Origin: QQVM01 sp035341855
Lineage (GTDB): Bacteria; Bacteroidota; Bacteroidia; AKYH767-A; 2013-40CM-41-45
Assembly (NCBI GenBank): GCA_035341855.1
Contig: DAOQWA010000009.1
Coordinates: forward strand, 30,550-94,549
Reading direction: 5' to 3'
DNA length: 64,000 nt
Position numbers and translations under genes: made by a program. Each line of letters starts with the position of its first letter. The first letter of the stretch is position 1. Below the pieces are notes generated by a model that was given only the letters and a program-made list of their open reading frames with translations, did no database searches and was not told the origin of the DNA. Shown piece after piece: positions 7,607 to 17,597 of the stretch.

Positions 7607-10600
7607 ATGGGAATCCATACGCTGAAAATAGTATTGAACTTATTTAAAAGACAAAGCTGGCTTACGCTGGCATTGTCAATATACCTTTGTACTGTCAATG
7701 GCAATCCGATAGCCTCGTTTACCGTAAACAGAAACACAGGATGTATCCCGTTGAGTGTTCAATTCACGAATACATCTACCGGTGCAAGTTCATATTTTTG
7801 GACTCTGGGAAATGGAAATACTTCTACGCTTGCCGATCCAACAAACCTTTATTCTGTCCAAGGAAATTACACCATAAGCCTGATTGCTTACGATGGTCTT
7901 GGGGGAAGTGACACTGCGGTTTATACAAATTATATCAGCGTTAACGGAAAACCAGATGCAGATTTCTATTCAACCAATCTGGCATCATGTCTTGATAATA
8001 ATAGTTATTCTTTTGTAAATACTTCCAGCGCTGCCACAACTTACCTGTGGGACTTTGGCGACGGTACGACTACCACACAAGCTAATCCACAACATACATT
8101 TTTACAATCCGGTACTTTTACTATTACCTTGATCGCAACGAATGCTTATGGGTGCCAGGATGTTGAGATCAAGAATCAATACATTACTATTTATCCAAAA
8201 CCGAATGGTGCAATCACAGCCAGTCCAACTTCAAGTTGCGATCCAGCGACAGTATTTCAATTCAGAAATAATGTTACAGGAAACAATTCCTGGTTATGGA
8301 ATTTCGGTGACGGAACAACGTCTACACAACAAAATCCTAATCATACTTTTCCAAGCTCCGGAAACTATAATGTTTCATTGATAGTCACCAATTCATATGG
8401 TTGCCGTGACACTTCTGATGGACCAACACGAATAAGCGTCACCCCTGCCAATTGGGCAAGTTTCACTTCGAATATTGACAGCGGCTGTGCTCCGCTTGCA
8501 GTTGATTTTACAACACCTGTAGTATATGTTACATATATAAAATGGGATTTTGGTGATGGAACGAGTTCAACGAATTATGCACCGTCACATACCTATACAA
8601 ATCCCGGAACTTATACAGTAACCATGACGATCGCAACAGCAAACGGATGCTCTGACACGATCGTAAGAACTAATTATATTTATGTGGCCCCTAAACCGGC
8701 ACCTAGTTTCACCTACGTAAATAGCGTTGGATGCGGACCGCTCACAGTTCGGTTCACAAATACTTCAACGAACTATGTTTCTTGTTTGTGGGTTTTTGGT
8801 GATGGGACTACATCCACTGATCCAAATCCTGTACATACTTATACTAACAGTGGTAAATTTAATGTAACACTAAAATGTTGGGGACCCGGCGGGTGCACAA
8901 AAAGTATAGTCTACTATGACATAGTAAAGGTAACACGCACAACTGCTATGTTCGCTGTGGACAAAAGAATTGGCTGTCCTCCACTATCGGTAAATTTTAG
9001 CAATCTTTCACCACCAACAGGTCTTACCTATCAATGGGACTTCGGTGACGGTACCAGCTCTACATTACAAAATCCTTCTCATACCTATAATACGTCTGCA
9101 AATTTTGATGTTCGCCTTATCGTTCGCGATTCACTTGGTTGTACCGATACACTTACCAAAGCATCTTTCATTCAAACGATAAATCCTGCTGCGAATTACA
9201 TCCCACCACCAACAACAGTCGGTTGTGCTCCTTTAACAACACAGTTTACGGATGCTACAGCAGGTTCAACTTCCTGGACATGGGATTTTGGCGATGGAAC
9301 TACTTCGAACCTTCAAAATCCTGTTCATACTTATACCAGTCCGGGATTATATACAGTCTCTCTTACAACCACATCGACAGGCGGAGGATGTACACAAACA
9401 ATCCCAGTCTTCAGCACATTTGATGTCAGAGGAGGTTATGCCGGGTTCATGCATACTGCAACAATTTGCCCTCCATGGGAAGCAACTTTTGTGGATACAT
9501 CACTCAATGCTGTTTCATGGTTGTGGGATTTTGGTGATGGTACGACAAGTACACAGCAACATCCAAACCATACTTTTAACAGTCCGGGCTACCATAGTGT
9601 ATCTCTCACCGTGACAACTGCAGATGGATGTTCGTATACCACTATGCAAAGTAACAGTGTTTACTTTGCTCCATTTGGTGCAAACTTTTATGGTGTAACT
9701 CTGGATTCAATATTTCCGGCAAGAGTACAGTTCCATGCCAATTCTGTAGGAGCCACCGGTTGGCTTTGGGATTTTGGAGATGGTACATTCTCAACATTGG
9801 AGAACCCGCTCCATTTATACAATACTTTTTCAAACTATAATGTTACGCTGACCATAACTAACGGTGTCTGTACACTATTCTATGATCCACCGCCATTTAT
9901 ATTTGGAAGTCCTGATACTTCTTCGGTTGATGTTGGAAACTCCGGTGAGCCCGTCGTCCAAAGGGGTTGTACCCCACTTGCGGTAACTTTCACACAAACC
10001 ATCCCGGGATTCTCTTCCTGGCATTGGGATTTTGGAGATGGTTCGACTTCAACCTTACAATATCCTCAACATACTTATACTGAGCCGGGTGTCTATACTG
10101 TTGTTCTCACCGCAACTGATACTCTTGGAATTGTTCAAGTCCAGCGAATGGACAGCATTGTACGGGTATCCGGTCCACAAGCCGGTTTTATTGTCAACCA
10201 GAACGCAACTTGTAACAATACACAAGTCATGCTTCAGGATACATCCAAAAATGCAATTGCGTGGCACTGGAATTTTGGAGACAGCACCCTTTCCGCTCTT
10301 CAAAATCCATCTCATATCTATAATAGTGGTTTGCCAAATTATATCATCACCCAGACTGTCACAGATACAATGGGTTGCAAGAGTTCTATTTCTACATCAA
10401 TCTTTTCAAATTTTGTGAGCCCTATGATGGCAAGCGAAAATGAGATATGCGGAACAGATACTGTTCATTTTTTCACCAGTCTGTTAAACTATGCAAGTTA
10501 TTTATGGGATTTTGGTGACAGCACTACATCCACTTTGGTATCACCGAATCATGTCTATAGTCAGGAAGGTGTATACACAGTTACATTAACTGTCACAGAT

Positions 10601-13402
10601 AATGCAGGTTGTACACAATCATTTACATTGAACCCTCCTATCACAGTAAATTTACCTGTTGCTGCATTCACATCTACAGGAACTCATGGTTGTACTAATT
10701 TGAATGTCCTTTTTACTAACCAGTCACAACACGGAACGGCATACCTGTGGGATTTTGGAGACGGCAGTACTTCTTCAATAACTAATCCTTTGCACCCTTA
10801 TATGGATGCAGGAGTATATGATGTGAGTCTTACCGTTTTCAGTGGAAATTGTGTGAGTCGCGTTGACTATCCGCAATACATTAAAGTTGATACCGCTCAT
10901 GCCGACTTCAGTTGGTCTACAAGCAGTATATGTACGCCCTTCACAGTACAGTTCACAGATCTTAGTGCCAATGCCGTCTCCTGGAAATGGTTATTTGGCA
11001 ATGGCGACTCGTCAACGGTTCAAAATCCAAGTACCATCTATACTCAAACTTATGGTCGTCCAACTAAACTTGCTATAATTGATGTGAATGGTTGTACTGA
11101 CACAGCGACATCCCCACCAATCTATCCTTTGCAATCACGATTTACAACTTCAGTAGACTCGGGTTGTATCCCTGTTCAGGTTCAATTTCAAAACACCTCA
11201 CAAAACGGGGCTCAATTCTTTTGGGATTTTGGAGACGGAACAACTTCTACACTAACTCATCCTAGCCATACATATACACAAGCGGGAGCATACGATGTGA
11301 TGTTGATATCCTATGCCAATTCAGCCAATGGTGGCTGCTCTGACACCTTATTTATGCCTGCGAAAATTCATGCTTTGGAACCAAAAGCCAACTTCATGAC
11401 GCCGGACGTGTATGCCTGTGCACCATCCCTGGTAAATTTCACAGATCTATCAGTAGATGGAGATACATATTTATGGGACTTTGGTGATAGCACTACCTCC
11501 ACCAATAAAACGCCATCTCATATCTACAATAATCCCGGAATATATACTGTGACATTAATAGTAAAAAGCAATTCAGGTTGTAGTGATACTTTAGTGCGTC
11601 CTCAGTATATACAGGTTCTCGGCCCTGTCACGAAATTTGCAGCATCAGCCTTTGAAGGATGTGCACCATTTGATGTAAGCTTCACAGATCAGTCTATCAA
11701 TGCTGTTACCTGGAGTTGGAATTATGGAGATGGATACTCAGCGATCACATCGAATCCAACACATACATTCCGGGACACGGGCGTATTTACAGTATCGCTT
11801 GTTACAAGTGATACTGCCGGTTGTAATTCATATTATGAATTGCCACAAAAAATCTATGTTCACCCCACTCCTATTGCAGAGTATTCTATGCCGGCCTTAA
11901 GTGGCTGCGAACCATTCACTGCTAACTTTACAAACTTATCAGTCGGTCAAACTTCGTCTTACTGGGATTTCGGTGATGGTAGTACTTCTATAGATGAAAA
12001 TCCTATCCATGAATACCTTCAGGCAGGAACCTACCCGATTAAGCTTATCGTTTCAAACAATTTTGGTTGTAAAGACACCTTTTCACTTAGTCATGATCTA
12101 GATGTTAAACCTACACCGGTAACATCATTCACTGCTAATGCGTCACAGGGCTGCACGCCTTTCTGGGTAAGCTTTCAAAGTACTACTGCCAATTCTACGA
12201 ATGCAACATACCTGTGGAACTTCGGGGATGGTACTTCATCGACAGATCAAAATCCAATCAAGGTCTACACTACACCGGGATTTTATACGGTGAGTTTGCA
12301 GGTTACTAATTCAAGCGGCTGTTCAAATTCATTGGTCCAGCCATCCATAATCCATGTCCTTGATACATTGCCACCTCCGGAATCTAAGATCTATAGCGTC
12401 TCAGTACTCTCGGATAGTGATGTTGAGATCATATGGGAAAACAATCCTGCAATTGATCTTGCTGCATATATTTTGTACAGACTAAATCCTGTAACGAATT
12501 CATATGATGTGATATTTACTGAAACGAATCCTCAGAATACGAACTTCTCATTAGAGTCAAAACATAAGGATCAGGGCCTAAATACTTTGCTAAATACCTA
12601 TACATATAAATTACAAGCTATAGATATTTGTGGTAACGCAATACCTCTTGATAGTCTCACTGCTCACACGACGATCAACGTTTCTTCATACAGAATAAAT
12701 AAGGACATCCGGGTCACATGGACAGCCTATCAAGGTTGTCCTGTGAGCAGCTATCAGATCTTCAGATATGAGCGTGGTGACAACCCACAATATTTGTGCA
12801 CAGTCCCGTCAGACTCGTTAGCCTATACCGATACCACATTCGATTGTCCGCATCCATACTCATATAAAATTATGGCAACGGACCTGTGTGGAACGCAATA
12901 CATCTCCTATAGTGATACATCCAAAACTTATCCGCTGAACCTATTTGCAGATCAGATTGTTGATGTGATACGCTCGACAGTTGTTGAAAACCGGTCGGTA
13001 CTCACCGAATGGCTTCCGCCTACTGTTCAGCCTGACAAGGTTGCGCAGTATGATATTTACCGATCAACTGATGAAGATAACTACCACTACATCCAATCTG
13101 TACCAAGTGTTCAAAATGATTTTATGGATTTCGATGTGGACGTTCAAAACAATCATTACTTCTATAAAATTCTTGTAATAAACACCTGCAACATCATGGA
13201 AGACCTGAGTCCTTTAACGTCTACAGTTTTGCTTCGCGGAGAAATGAATGAAGCCCGCGAAGTTGAATTGAACTGGACTTCCTATAAAGGATGGGAAAAC
13301 GGAGTTGACTATTATGTATTAGAAAAGCTGGATGAAAATGGACATTGGCAGGTATTGAAACGATTGGACGGAAATACCCTACAGTACAAATACCAGGAAT
13401 AA
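7607..13402 (+). CDS. Giant secreted PKD-repeat protein (19 PKD plus Fn3-like domains), C-terminus apparently truncated
   Basis: 1931 residues from ATG at 7607 (an upstream ATG at 7553 would lengthen the N-terminus). The signal segment (WLTLALSIYLCTVNG) is followed by 19 PKD repeats of about 80-95 residues, each with a variant of the WDFGDGTTSTxxNPxHTY core; the last ends near base 12360. Then come three Fn3-like domains and part of a fourth (ELNWTSYKGWENGVDYYVLEK), where the protein ends at YKYQE. Most repeats carry two cysteines, GCxPLxVxF near the start and a GC near the end. PKD domains are extracellular beta-sandwiches common in adhesins and cell-surface enzymes; no catalytic domain is seen. 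Related proteins normally end in a T9SS type B (gliding-associated) sorting domain, absent here. Likely an adhesin or matrix protein; its anchoring is unexplained. Confidence 0.85.
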   Translation: MGIHTLKIVLNLFKRQSWLTLALSIYLCTVNGNPIASFTVNRNTGCIPLSVQFTNTSTGASSYFWTLGNGNTSTLADPTNLYSVQGNYTISLIAYDGLGGSDTAVYTNYISVNGKPDADFYSTNLASCLDNNSYSFVNTSSAATTYLWDFGDGTTTTQANPQHTFLQSGTFTITLIATNAYGCQDVEIKNQYITIYPKPNGAITASPTSSCDPATVFQFRNNVTGNNSWLWNFGDGTTSTQQNPNHTFPSSGNYNVSLIVTNSYGCRDTSDGPTRISVTPANWASFTSNIDSGCAPLAVDFTTPVVYVTYIKWDFGDGTSSTNYAPSHTYTNPGTYTVTMTIATANGCSDTIVRTNYIYVAPKPAPSFTYVNSVGCGPLTVRFTNTSTNYVSCLWVFGDGTTSTDPNPVHTYTNSGKFNVTLKCWGPGGCTKSIVYYDIVKVTRTTAMFAVDKRIGCPPLSVNFSNLSPPTGLTYQWDFGDGTSSTLQNPSHTYNTSANFDVRLIVRDSLGCTDTLTKASFIQTINPAANYIPPPTTVGCAPLTTQFTDATAGSTSWTWDFGDGTTSNLQNPVHTYTSPGLYTVSLTTTSTGGGCTQTIPVFSTFDVRGGYAGFMHTATICPPWEATFVDTSLNAVSWLWDFGDGTTSTQQHPNHTFNSPGYHSVSLTVTTADGCSYTTMQSNSVYFAPFGANFYGVTLDSIFPARVQFHANSVGATGWLWDFGDGTFSTLENPLHLYNTFSNYNVTLTITNGVCTLFYDPPPFIFGSPDTSSVDVGNSGEPVVQRGCTPLAVTFTQTIPGFSSWHWDFGDGSTSTLQYPQHTYTEPGVYTVVLTATDTLGIVQVQRMDSIVRVSGPQAGFIVNQNATCNNTQVMLQDTSKNAIAWHWNFGDSTLSALQNPSHIYNSGLPNYIITQTVTDTMGCKSSISTSIFSNFVSPMMASENEICGTDTVHFFTSLLNYASYLWDFGDSTTSTLVSPNHVYSQEGVYTVTLTVTDNAGCTQSFTLNPPITVNLPVAAFTSTGTHGCTNLNVLFTNQSQHGTAYLWDFGDGSTSSITNPLHPYMDAGVYDVSLTVFSGNCVSRVDYPQYIKVDTAHADFSWSTSSICTPFTVQFTDLSANAVSWKWLFGNGDSSTVQNPSTIYTQTYGRPTKLAIIDVNGCTDTATSPPIYPLQSRFTTSVDSGCIPVQVQFQNTSQNGAQFFWDFGDGTTSTLTHPSHTYTQAGAYDVMLISYANSANGGCSDTLFMPAKIHALEPKANFMTPDVYACAPSLVNFTDLSVDGDTYLWDFGDSTTSTNKTPSHIYNNPGIYTVTLIVKSNSGCSDTLVRPQYIQVLGPVTKFAASAFEGCAPFDVSFTDQSINAVTWSWNYGDGYSAITSNPTHTFRDTGVFTVSLVTSDTAGCNSYYELPQKIYVHPTPIAEYSMPALSGCEPFTANFTNLSVGQTSSYWDFGDGSTSIDENPIHEYLQAGTYPIKLIVSNNFGCKDTFSLSHDLDVKPTPVTSFTANASQGCTPFWVSFQSTTANSTNATYLWNFGDGTSSTDQNPIKVYTTPGFYTVSLQVTNSSGCSNSLVQPSIIHVLDTLPPPESKIYSVSVLSDSDVEIIWENNPAIDLAAYILYRLNPVTNSYDVIFTETNPQNTNFSLESKHKDQGLNTLLNTYTYKLQAIDICGNAIPLDSLTAHTTINVSSYRINKDIRVTWTAYQGCPVSSYQIFRYERGDNPQYLCTVPSDSLAYTDTTFDCPHPYSYKIMATDLCGTQYISYSDTSKTYPLNLFADQIVDVIRSTVVENRSVLTEWLPPTVQPDKVAQYDIYRSTDEDNYHYIQSVPSVQNDFMDFDVDVQNNHYFYKILVINTCNIMEDLSPLTSTVLLRGEMNEAREVELNWTSYKGWENGVDYYVLEKLDENGHWQVLKRLDGNTLQYKYQE

Positions 13403-13538
13403 AAATAGTTGCTTTTCACGATACTCTTAAGAGAATAGCTTTGTTTGAATTATAAACTCAGGCTTTGTCGGTAATTATTTTGTCAATAAAAGACAAAGGA
13501 GGCAGAACTGATATATTCTTCTTAATTTAGGGTCGAAT

Positions 13539-14510
13539 ATGCGACCAATCCTTTTTCTATACCTTCTCGCAATTTATATTCTCATTCAATTTTGTTGGTG
13601 GGCATATTTGCTGATTGATTTAAATGATGAAGTATTTGAACATCGGATCGAGAACGTTCTCCTGAAATCTGAATCGAAAGAAAGTCAGGAAAAAGAAATC
13701 CAATATCTTGAAAAAAAGATAAAACAACGTCGCTGGATGGTCATCGGTGAAGGTAGCGTGTTTTTAATCCTCTTGGTTTGGGGATCATATCTATCAATCA
13801 ACGCATTTAGAAAAGAAGTTGAACTCGCCAGACAACAAAAGAATTTTTTGCTCTCAATAACACATGAGTTTAAGTCGCCTCTTGCATCAATTAAACTATA
13901 CTTACAAACCATCCTTCGTCATGACCTTCAAAGGGAAAAAGAAATATCGTTTATTAACAATGCCATTTACGATACTGAAAGGCTGAATCATCTGGTTGAA
14001 AACGCGCTTCTTGCAAATTTAATTAATCATAAAGGCTACAATTTTGATTTTGAAGAAATCAACCTTTCAGCTTTCGTGAGGCTTATTGTACAAAAGTATC
14101 AACACGTGCCAAACCATCAAAAGATCAACGTGCAAATCGATGAAGGAATCCACATGATGGGAGATAAAAATGCCTTGCATCTTTTATTGTCTAATCTTCT
14201 TGAAAATGCGAGAAAATATTCACCTGATGACAAGGCAATTGGAATTCGACTGGAGTCAACGAAAGACGTAATAAAGTTATGTGTGATAGATCAAGGAATT
14301 GGTATTCCTGATGAATTTAAAACAAAGGTCTTCCGGAAATTTTTTCGTATTGGCAACGAAGAAACACGACAGTCAAAAGGTACCGGTCTCGGCTTATTCA
14401 TTGTCAAACATATTGTAGAAGGGCATGGTGGTAAAATAATGATAAGAGACAATGAACCGAGAGGAACGATCATTTGCATTGAATTCAGGTCAAAAACTGA
14501 TCTTGCCTAA
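13539..14510 (+). CDS. Membrane sensor histidine kinase, orphan
   Basis: 323 residues with two transmembrane helices (about 4-27 and 66-88) around a short mostly charged periplasmic loop that has no recognisable sensor domain. The kinase core is complete: HisKA with His109 in THEFKSPLASIK, N box NLLENARKYSP (Asn223), G1 DQGIGIP (251-257), F box RKFFRIG and G2 GTGLGLFIVKHIVEGHGG (281 on). No response regulator is adjacent. It follows the giant PKD gene by 136 nt on the same strand. The small periplasmic part suggests it senses a membrane event or works with another protein. The signal is unknown. Confidence 0.9.
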   Translation: MRPILFLYLLAIYILIQFCWWAYLLIDLNDEVFEHRIENVLLKSESKESQEKEIQYLEKKIKQRRWMVIGEGSVFLILLVWGSYLSINAFRKEVELARQQKNFLLSITHEFKSPLASIKLYLQTILRHDLQREKEISFINNAIYDTERLNHLVENALLANLINHKGYNFDFEEINLSAFVRLIVQKYQHVPNHQKINVQIDEGIHMMGDKNALHLLLSNLLENARKYSPDDKAIGIRLESTKDVIKLCVIDQGIGIPDEFKTKVFRKFFRIGNEETRQSKGTGLGLFIVKHIVEGHGGKIMIRDNEPRGTIICIEFRSKTDLA

Positions 14511-14555
14511 TCATTTTTGACTAAAACTCCCTTTGTGAGGAGTGAAATTCGTAAA

Positions 14556-14579
14556 TTGCGAATCCAAACAAGTTCGCAA
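14556..14579. repeat. Inverted repeat in the gpmI leader
   Basis: TTGCGAA, a 10-nt loop, then TTCGCAA, ending 21 nt before the gpmI start. It could form an RNA hairpin in the leader or serve as an operator; no T run follows, so it is not a terminator. Confidence 0.35.
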
Positions 14580-14600
14580 GAAATTAACCTGATTTTTTTT

Positions 14601-16124
14601 ATGAATAAAAAAGTAGTCCTGATCATCATGGACGGCTGGGGAAAAGGTCAAGAAACAGATGCTAATGCTATTTTCAAAGCCAGAACAGCATTTATAGATT
14701 CCTTATTTAAAAACAAACCACATGCAGAGTTAAAAACCTCCGGTGAAGACGTCGGTTTACCTGACGGGCAAATGGGAAATTCTGAAGTCGGGCATTTAAA
14801 TATTGGTGCAGGAAGAGTCGTATATCAGGATCTTGTGCGGATCAATGTTGATATAAAGGAGAACATTTTTCAGAAACAAAAAGTACTCCTGCAAGCCGTG
14901 GAATATGTAAAAAAGAACAAAAAGAAATTACACCTGATTGGCCTGGTATCTGACGGAGGAGTACACTCTCATATTGATCATATAAAAGCATTGTGTGATC
15001 TGGCTCATAAAGAAGCCGTCTCAGACCTTTTTATACATGCATTTACTGACGGAAGGGATACTGATCCTAAAAGCGGTATGGGCTTTCTGAAAGACTTGCA
15101 GGATCACATGAATAACTCAGCCGGGAAAATAGCTTCCATAGTAGGCCGTTACTATGCCATGGACAGAGACAAACGGTGGGACAGAGTCAAAAAGGCATAT
15201 GACTTACTTGTTCACGGTATCGGTACTGAAAGTCATGACCCTTTTGTCTCTATTGAAAAATCTTACGAGAATAATATAACCGATGAATTTATTGAACCTA
15301 TTGTGGTTCGCAATGACAAAGGTGAAGCAATGGCCACAATTCAACCGGGAGATGCGGTCATTTGTTTTAATTTTCGTACTGATCGTTGTCGTGAAATAAC
15401 AATGGCATTAACACAAAAGGATTTTCACGAACAGAACATGCACCACATGGAATTGCATTATGTTACGATGACAAATTATGACGAGACTTTTAGTAATATA
15501 AATGTCGTTTACGACAAAGACAATTTGAAAAATACTTTAGGAGAAGTTATAGAGAAGTCTGGTAGATCACAGATCCGTATCGCAGAGACAGAAAAGTACC
15601 CGCACGTTTCATTCTTCTTTTCTGGAGGAAGGGAGGAACCATTTAAAAATGAGAAAAGAATACTTATTCCTTCACCTAAAGTTGCAACCTATGATCTTCA
15701 ACCGGAGATGAGTGCTAAAGAAGTGACTGAAGCAATTTGTAGAGAACTTCAAGAAGGAACTTGTGACTTTGTTTGTCTAAATTTTGCCAACACCGACATG
15801 GTAGGTCATACCGGTGTATTTCAGGCAGTGATGAAGGCCGCTGAAACTGTTGACGAGTGCGTTAAAAAAGTTGTTGAAACAGGAATGAAAAATTCTTACT
15901 CTTTTCTAATCACTGCTGATCACGGCAATGCAGAATTCATGATCAATGAAGATGGATCGCCAAACACTGCACATACAAAAAATCCGGTTCCTTTATTTCT
16001 CCTTGATAATGATTATACCAAAATAAAAAATGGTCGTCTTGCCGATCTTGCACCAAGTATTTTATTTTTAATGGGACTGGATCAACCGGAAGAGATGACA
16101 GGAAAAGTATTGATCAGCAAATAG
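14601..16124 (+). CDS. gpmI: 2,3-bisphosphoglycerate-independent phosphoglycerate mutase
   Basis: 507 residues from ATG at 14601 (MNKKVVLIIMDGWGKG); an in-frame ATG at 14517 would add 28 residues before the conserved N-terminus and is rejected. It interconverts 3- and 2-phosphoglycerate in glycolysis/gluconeogenesis using two Mn2+ ions. Visible residues: Asp11 in IIMDGWG, nucleophile Ser61 in MGNSEVGHLNIGAGR, SDGGVHSH, DGRDTDP, FNFRTDR, and the C-terminal metal motifs NTDMVGHTG and ADHGNAE. Length is normal. It follows the histidine kinase after 90 nt and precedes an M20 peptidase gene. Confidence 0.96.
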   Translation: MNKKVVLIIMDGWGKGQETDANAIFKARTAFIDSLFKNKPHAELKTSGEDVGLPDGQMGNSEVGHLNIGAGRVVYQDLVRINVDIKENIFQKQKVLLQAVEYVKKNKKKLHLIGLVSDGGVHSHIDHIKALCDLAHKEAVSDLFIHAFTDGRDTDPKSGMGFLKDLQDHMNNSAGKIASIVGRYYAMDRDKRWDRVKKAYDLLVHGIGTESHDPFVSIEKSYENNITDEFIEPIVVRNDKGEAMATIQPGDAVICFNFRTDRCREITMALTQKDFHEQNMHHMELHYVTMTNYDETFSNINVVYDKDNLKNTLGEVIEKSGRSQIRIAETEKYPHVSFFFSGGREEPFKNEKRILIPSPKVATYDLQPEMSAKEVTEAICRELQEGTCDFVCLNFANTDMVGHTGVFQAVMKAAETVDECVKKVVETGMKNSYSFLITADHGNAEFMINEDGSPNTAHTKNPVPLFLLDNDYTKIKNGRLADLAPSILFLMGLDQPEEMTGKVLISK

Positions 16125-16162
16125 AAAAGAATCGTTTATCAATTTAATTCAAATATTTAACC

Positions 16163-17536
16163 ATGGAAGAAACACAAGAGTATATTAAAAATAATGAAAA
16201 AAGATTTTTGGATGAACTCTTTGATTTGCTGAGAATTCCCTCTGTAAGTGCAGACAGCAAATACGAAAAGGATGTTGTCCGTGCAGCTGATTTCATCAAA
16301 TCAAAACTTGAATCTGCGGGAGCAGACAAAGTTGAAGTTTGCAGAACCAAAGGACATCCAATCGTTTATGGAGAAAAAATTATAGACCCAAAACTTCCTA
16401 CTGTCATAGTCTACGGTCATTATGATGTGCAGCCTGCTGATCCATTGAACTTATGGGACAATCCACCCTTCGAACCAATCATCAAAAACGGAAAGATCTT
16501 TGCCCGTGGAGCCTGCGACGATAAAGGACAGGTTTACATGCATATAAAAGCTTTTGAAGGGATGATGAAAACCAATTCTTTACCCTGCAATGTTCGCTTT
16601 ATGATTGAAGGTGAGGAAGAAGTGGGTTCTGCCAATTTAGGCTTATGGGTGAAAGAAAATAAAAATCGTTTACAAGGCGATGTGATCCTGATCTCTGATA
16701 CATCCATTATTGCTAATGATACGCCTTCCATTGAAGCCGGTTTAAGAGGACTAAGTTACGTTCAGGTAGAGGTCAGCGGTCCAAATCGTGATCTGCATAG
16801 CGGAGTTTATGGAGGTGCTGTGGGTAATCCAATTCAAGTGCTTTGTGAAATGATCGCTTCATTGAAAGATAATGACGATCATATTACTATACCGGGATTT
16901 TATGACGATGTTCAGGAGTTATCAAAATCAGAAAGAGAAGAGCTAAACAAAACGCCCTTCGACTTGGATGAGTTTAAAAAGGACCTTGGCGTTGCTGATG
17001 TGAGAGGTGAAAAGGGTTATTCAACTTTAGAGCGGACAGGCATACGTCCTACTCTTGAGTTGAACGGAATCTGGGGAGGTTATACAGGTGAAGGCTCAAA
17101 AACCGTTTTACCAGCTCAGGCTTTCGCCAAAATAAGTATGCGTCTGGTACCAAATCAATCTTCAGAAAAAATTACGGAGCTTTTCACTAAACATTTTGAA
17201 AAAATCGCACATCCTTCTGTAAAAGTAAAAGTAACCCCGCATCATGGAGGTGAACCGGTCGTTACGCCAACAGACTCTGTTGCTTTCAAGGCAGCGAGTA
17301 AGGCTATGGAAAAAACTTTTGGGAAGAAACCTATCCCGACACGTGGAGGAGGAAGTATTCCAATTGTTGCTCTCTTCGAAAAAGAGCTTGGTTTGAAATC
17401 TGTACTTATGGGCTTCGGGCTGGATAGTGACCTTATCCATTCACCAAATGAAAATTTCGGAGTATTCAACTTCATGAAAGGAATTGAAACCATCCCGCTT
17501 TTCTTTCAAAATTTTACAGAGATGAGTAAAAAATAA
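16163..17536 (+). CDS. M20 family dipeptidase (PepD/CNDP-like)
   Basis: 457-residue cytoplasmic zinc peptidase. Metal ligands and catalytic residues are in place: His86 and Asp88 in VYGHYDVQP, the bridging Asp119/120 in ARGACDDKGQ, Glu pair in MIEGEEEVGS, Asp in LISDTS, and the C-terminal His in DSDLIHSPNENF. The dimerisation/lid domain lies in the middle (LRGLSYVQVEVSGPNRDLHSG). It resembles beta-Ala-His/Cys-Gly type dipeptidases; exact substrate cannot be read from sequence. It starts 38 nt after gpmI and ends at a strong terminator. Confidence 0.9.
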   Translation: MEETQEYIKNNEKRFLDELFDLLRIPSVSADSKYEKDVVRAADFIKSKLESAGADKVEVCRTKGHPIVYGEKIIDPKLPTVIVYGHYDVQPADPLNLWDNPPFEPIIKNGKIFARGACDDKGQVYMHIKAFEGMMKTNSLPCNVRFMIEGEEEVGSANLGLWVKENKNRLQGDVILISDTSIIANDTPSIEAGLRGLSYVQVEVSGPNRDLHSGVYGGAVGNPIQVLCEMIASLKDNDDHITIPGFYDDVQELSKSEREELNKTPFDLDEFKKDLGVADVRGEKGYSTLERTGIRPTLELNGIWGGYTGEGSKTVLPAQAFAKISMRLVPNQSSEKITELFTKHFEKIAHPSVKVKVTPHHGGEPVVTPTDSVAFKAASKAMEKTFGKKPIPTRGGGSIPIVALFEKELGLKSVLMGFGLDSDLIHSPNENFGVFNFMKGIETIPLFFQNFTEMSKK

Positions 17537-17543
17537 ATGAACA

Positions 17544-17576
17544 ATAAAAGCCCGATACAACACATCGGGCTTTTAT
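17544..17576 (+). terminator. Rho-independent terminator, bidirectional
   Basis: Perfect 13-bp stem ATAAAAGCCCGAT / ATCGGGCTTTTAT with a 7-nt loop, between the convergent M20 peptidase and DMT transporter genes; T runs on both strands. Confidence 0.9.
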
Positions 17577-17597
17577 TTATTTAAAATTCTATAGTCC

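Noticed and set aside
7730..12360. Tandem DNA repeat or CRISPR-like array
   Set aside because: The periodicity is of protein PKD domains (about 80-95 codons); the DNA units are divergent and lie in one open frame, so it is neither a CRISPR array nor a recent DNA repeat.
13403..13538. Remainder of a sorting domain downstream of the giant protein in another frame
   Set aside because: All three frames hit stops quickly and none shows sorting-domain motifs.
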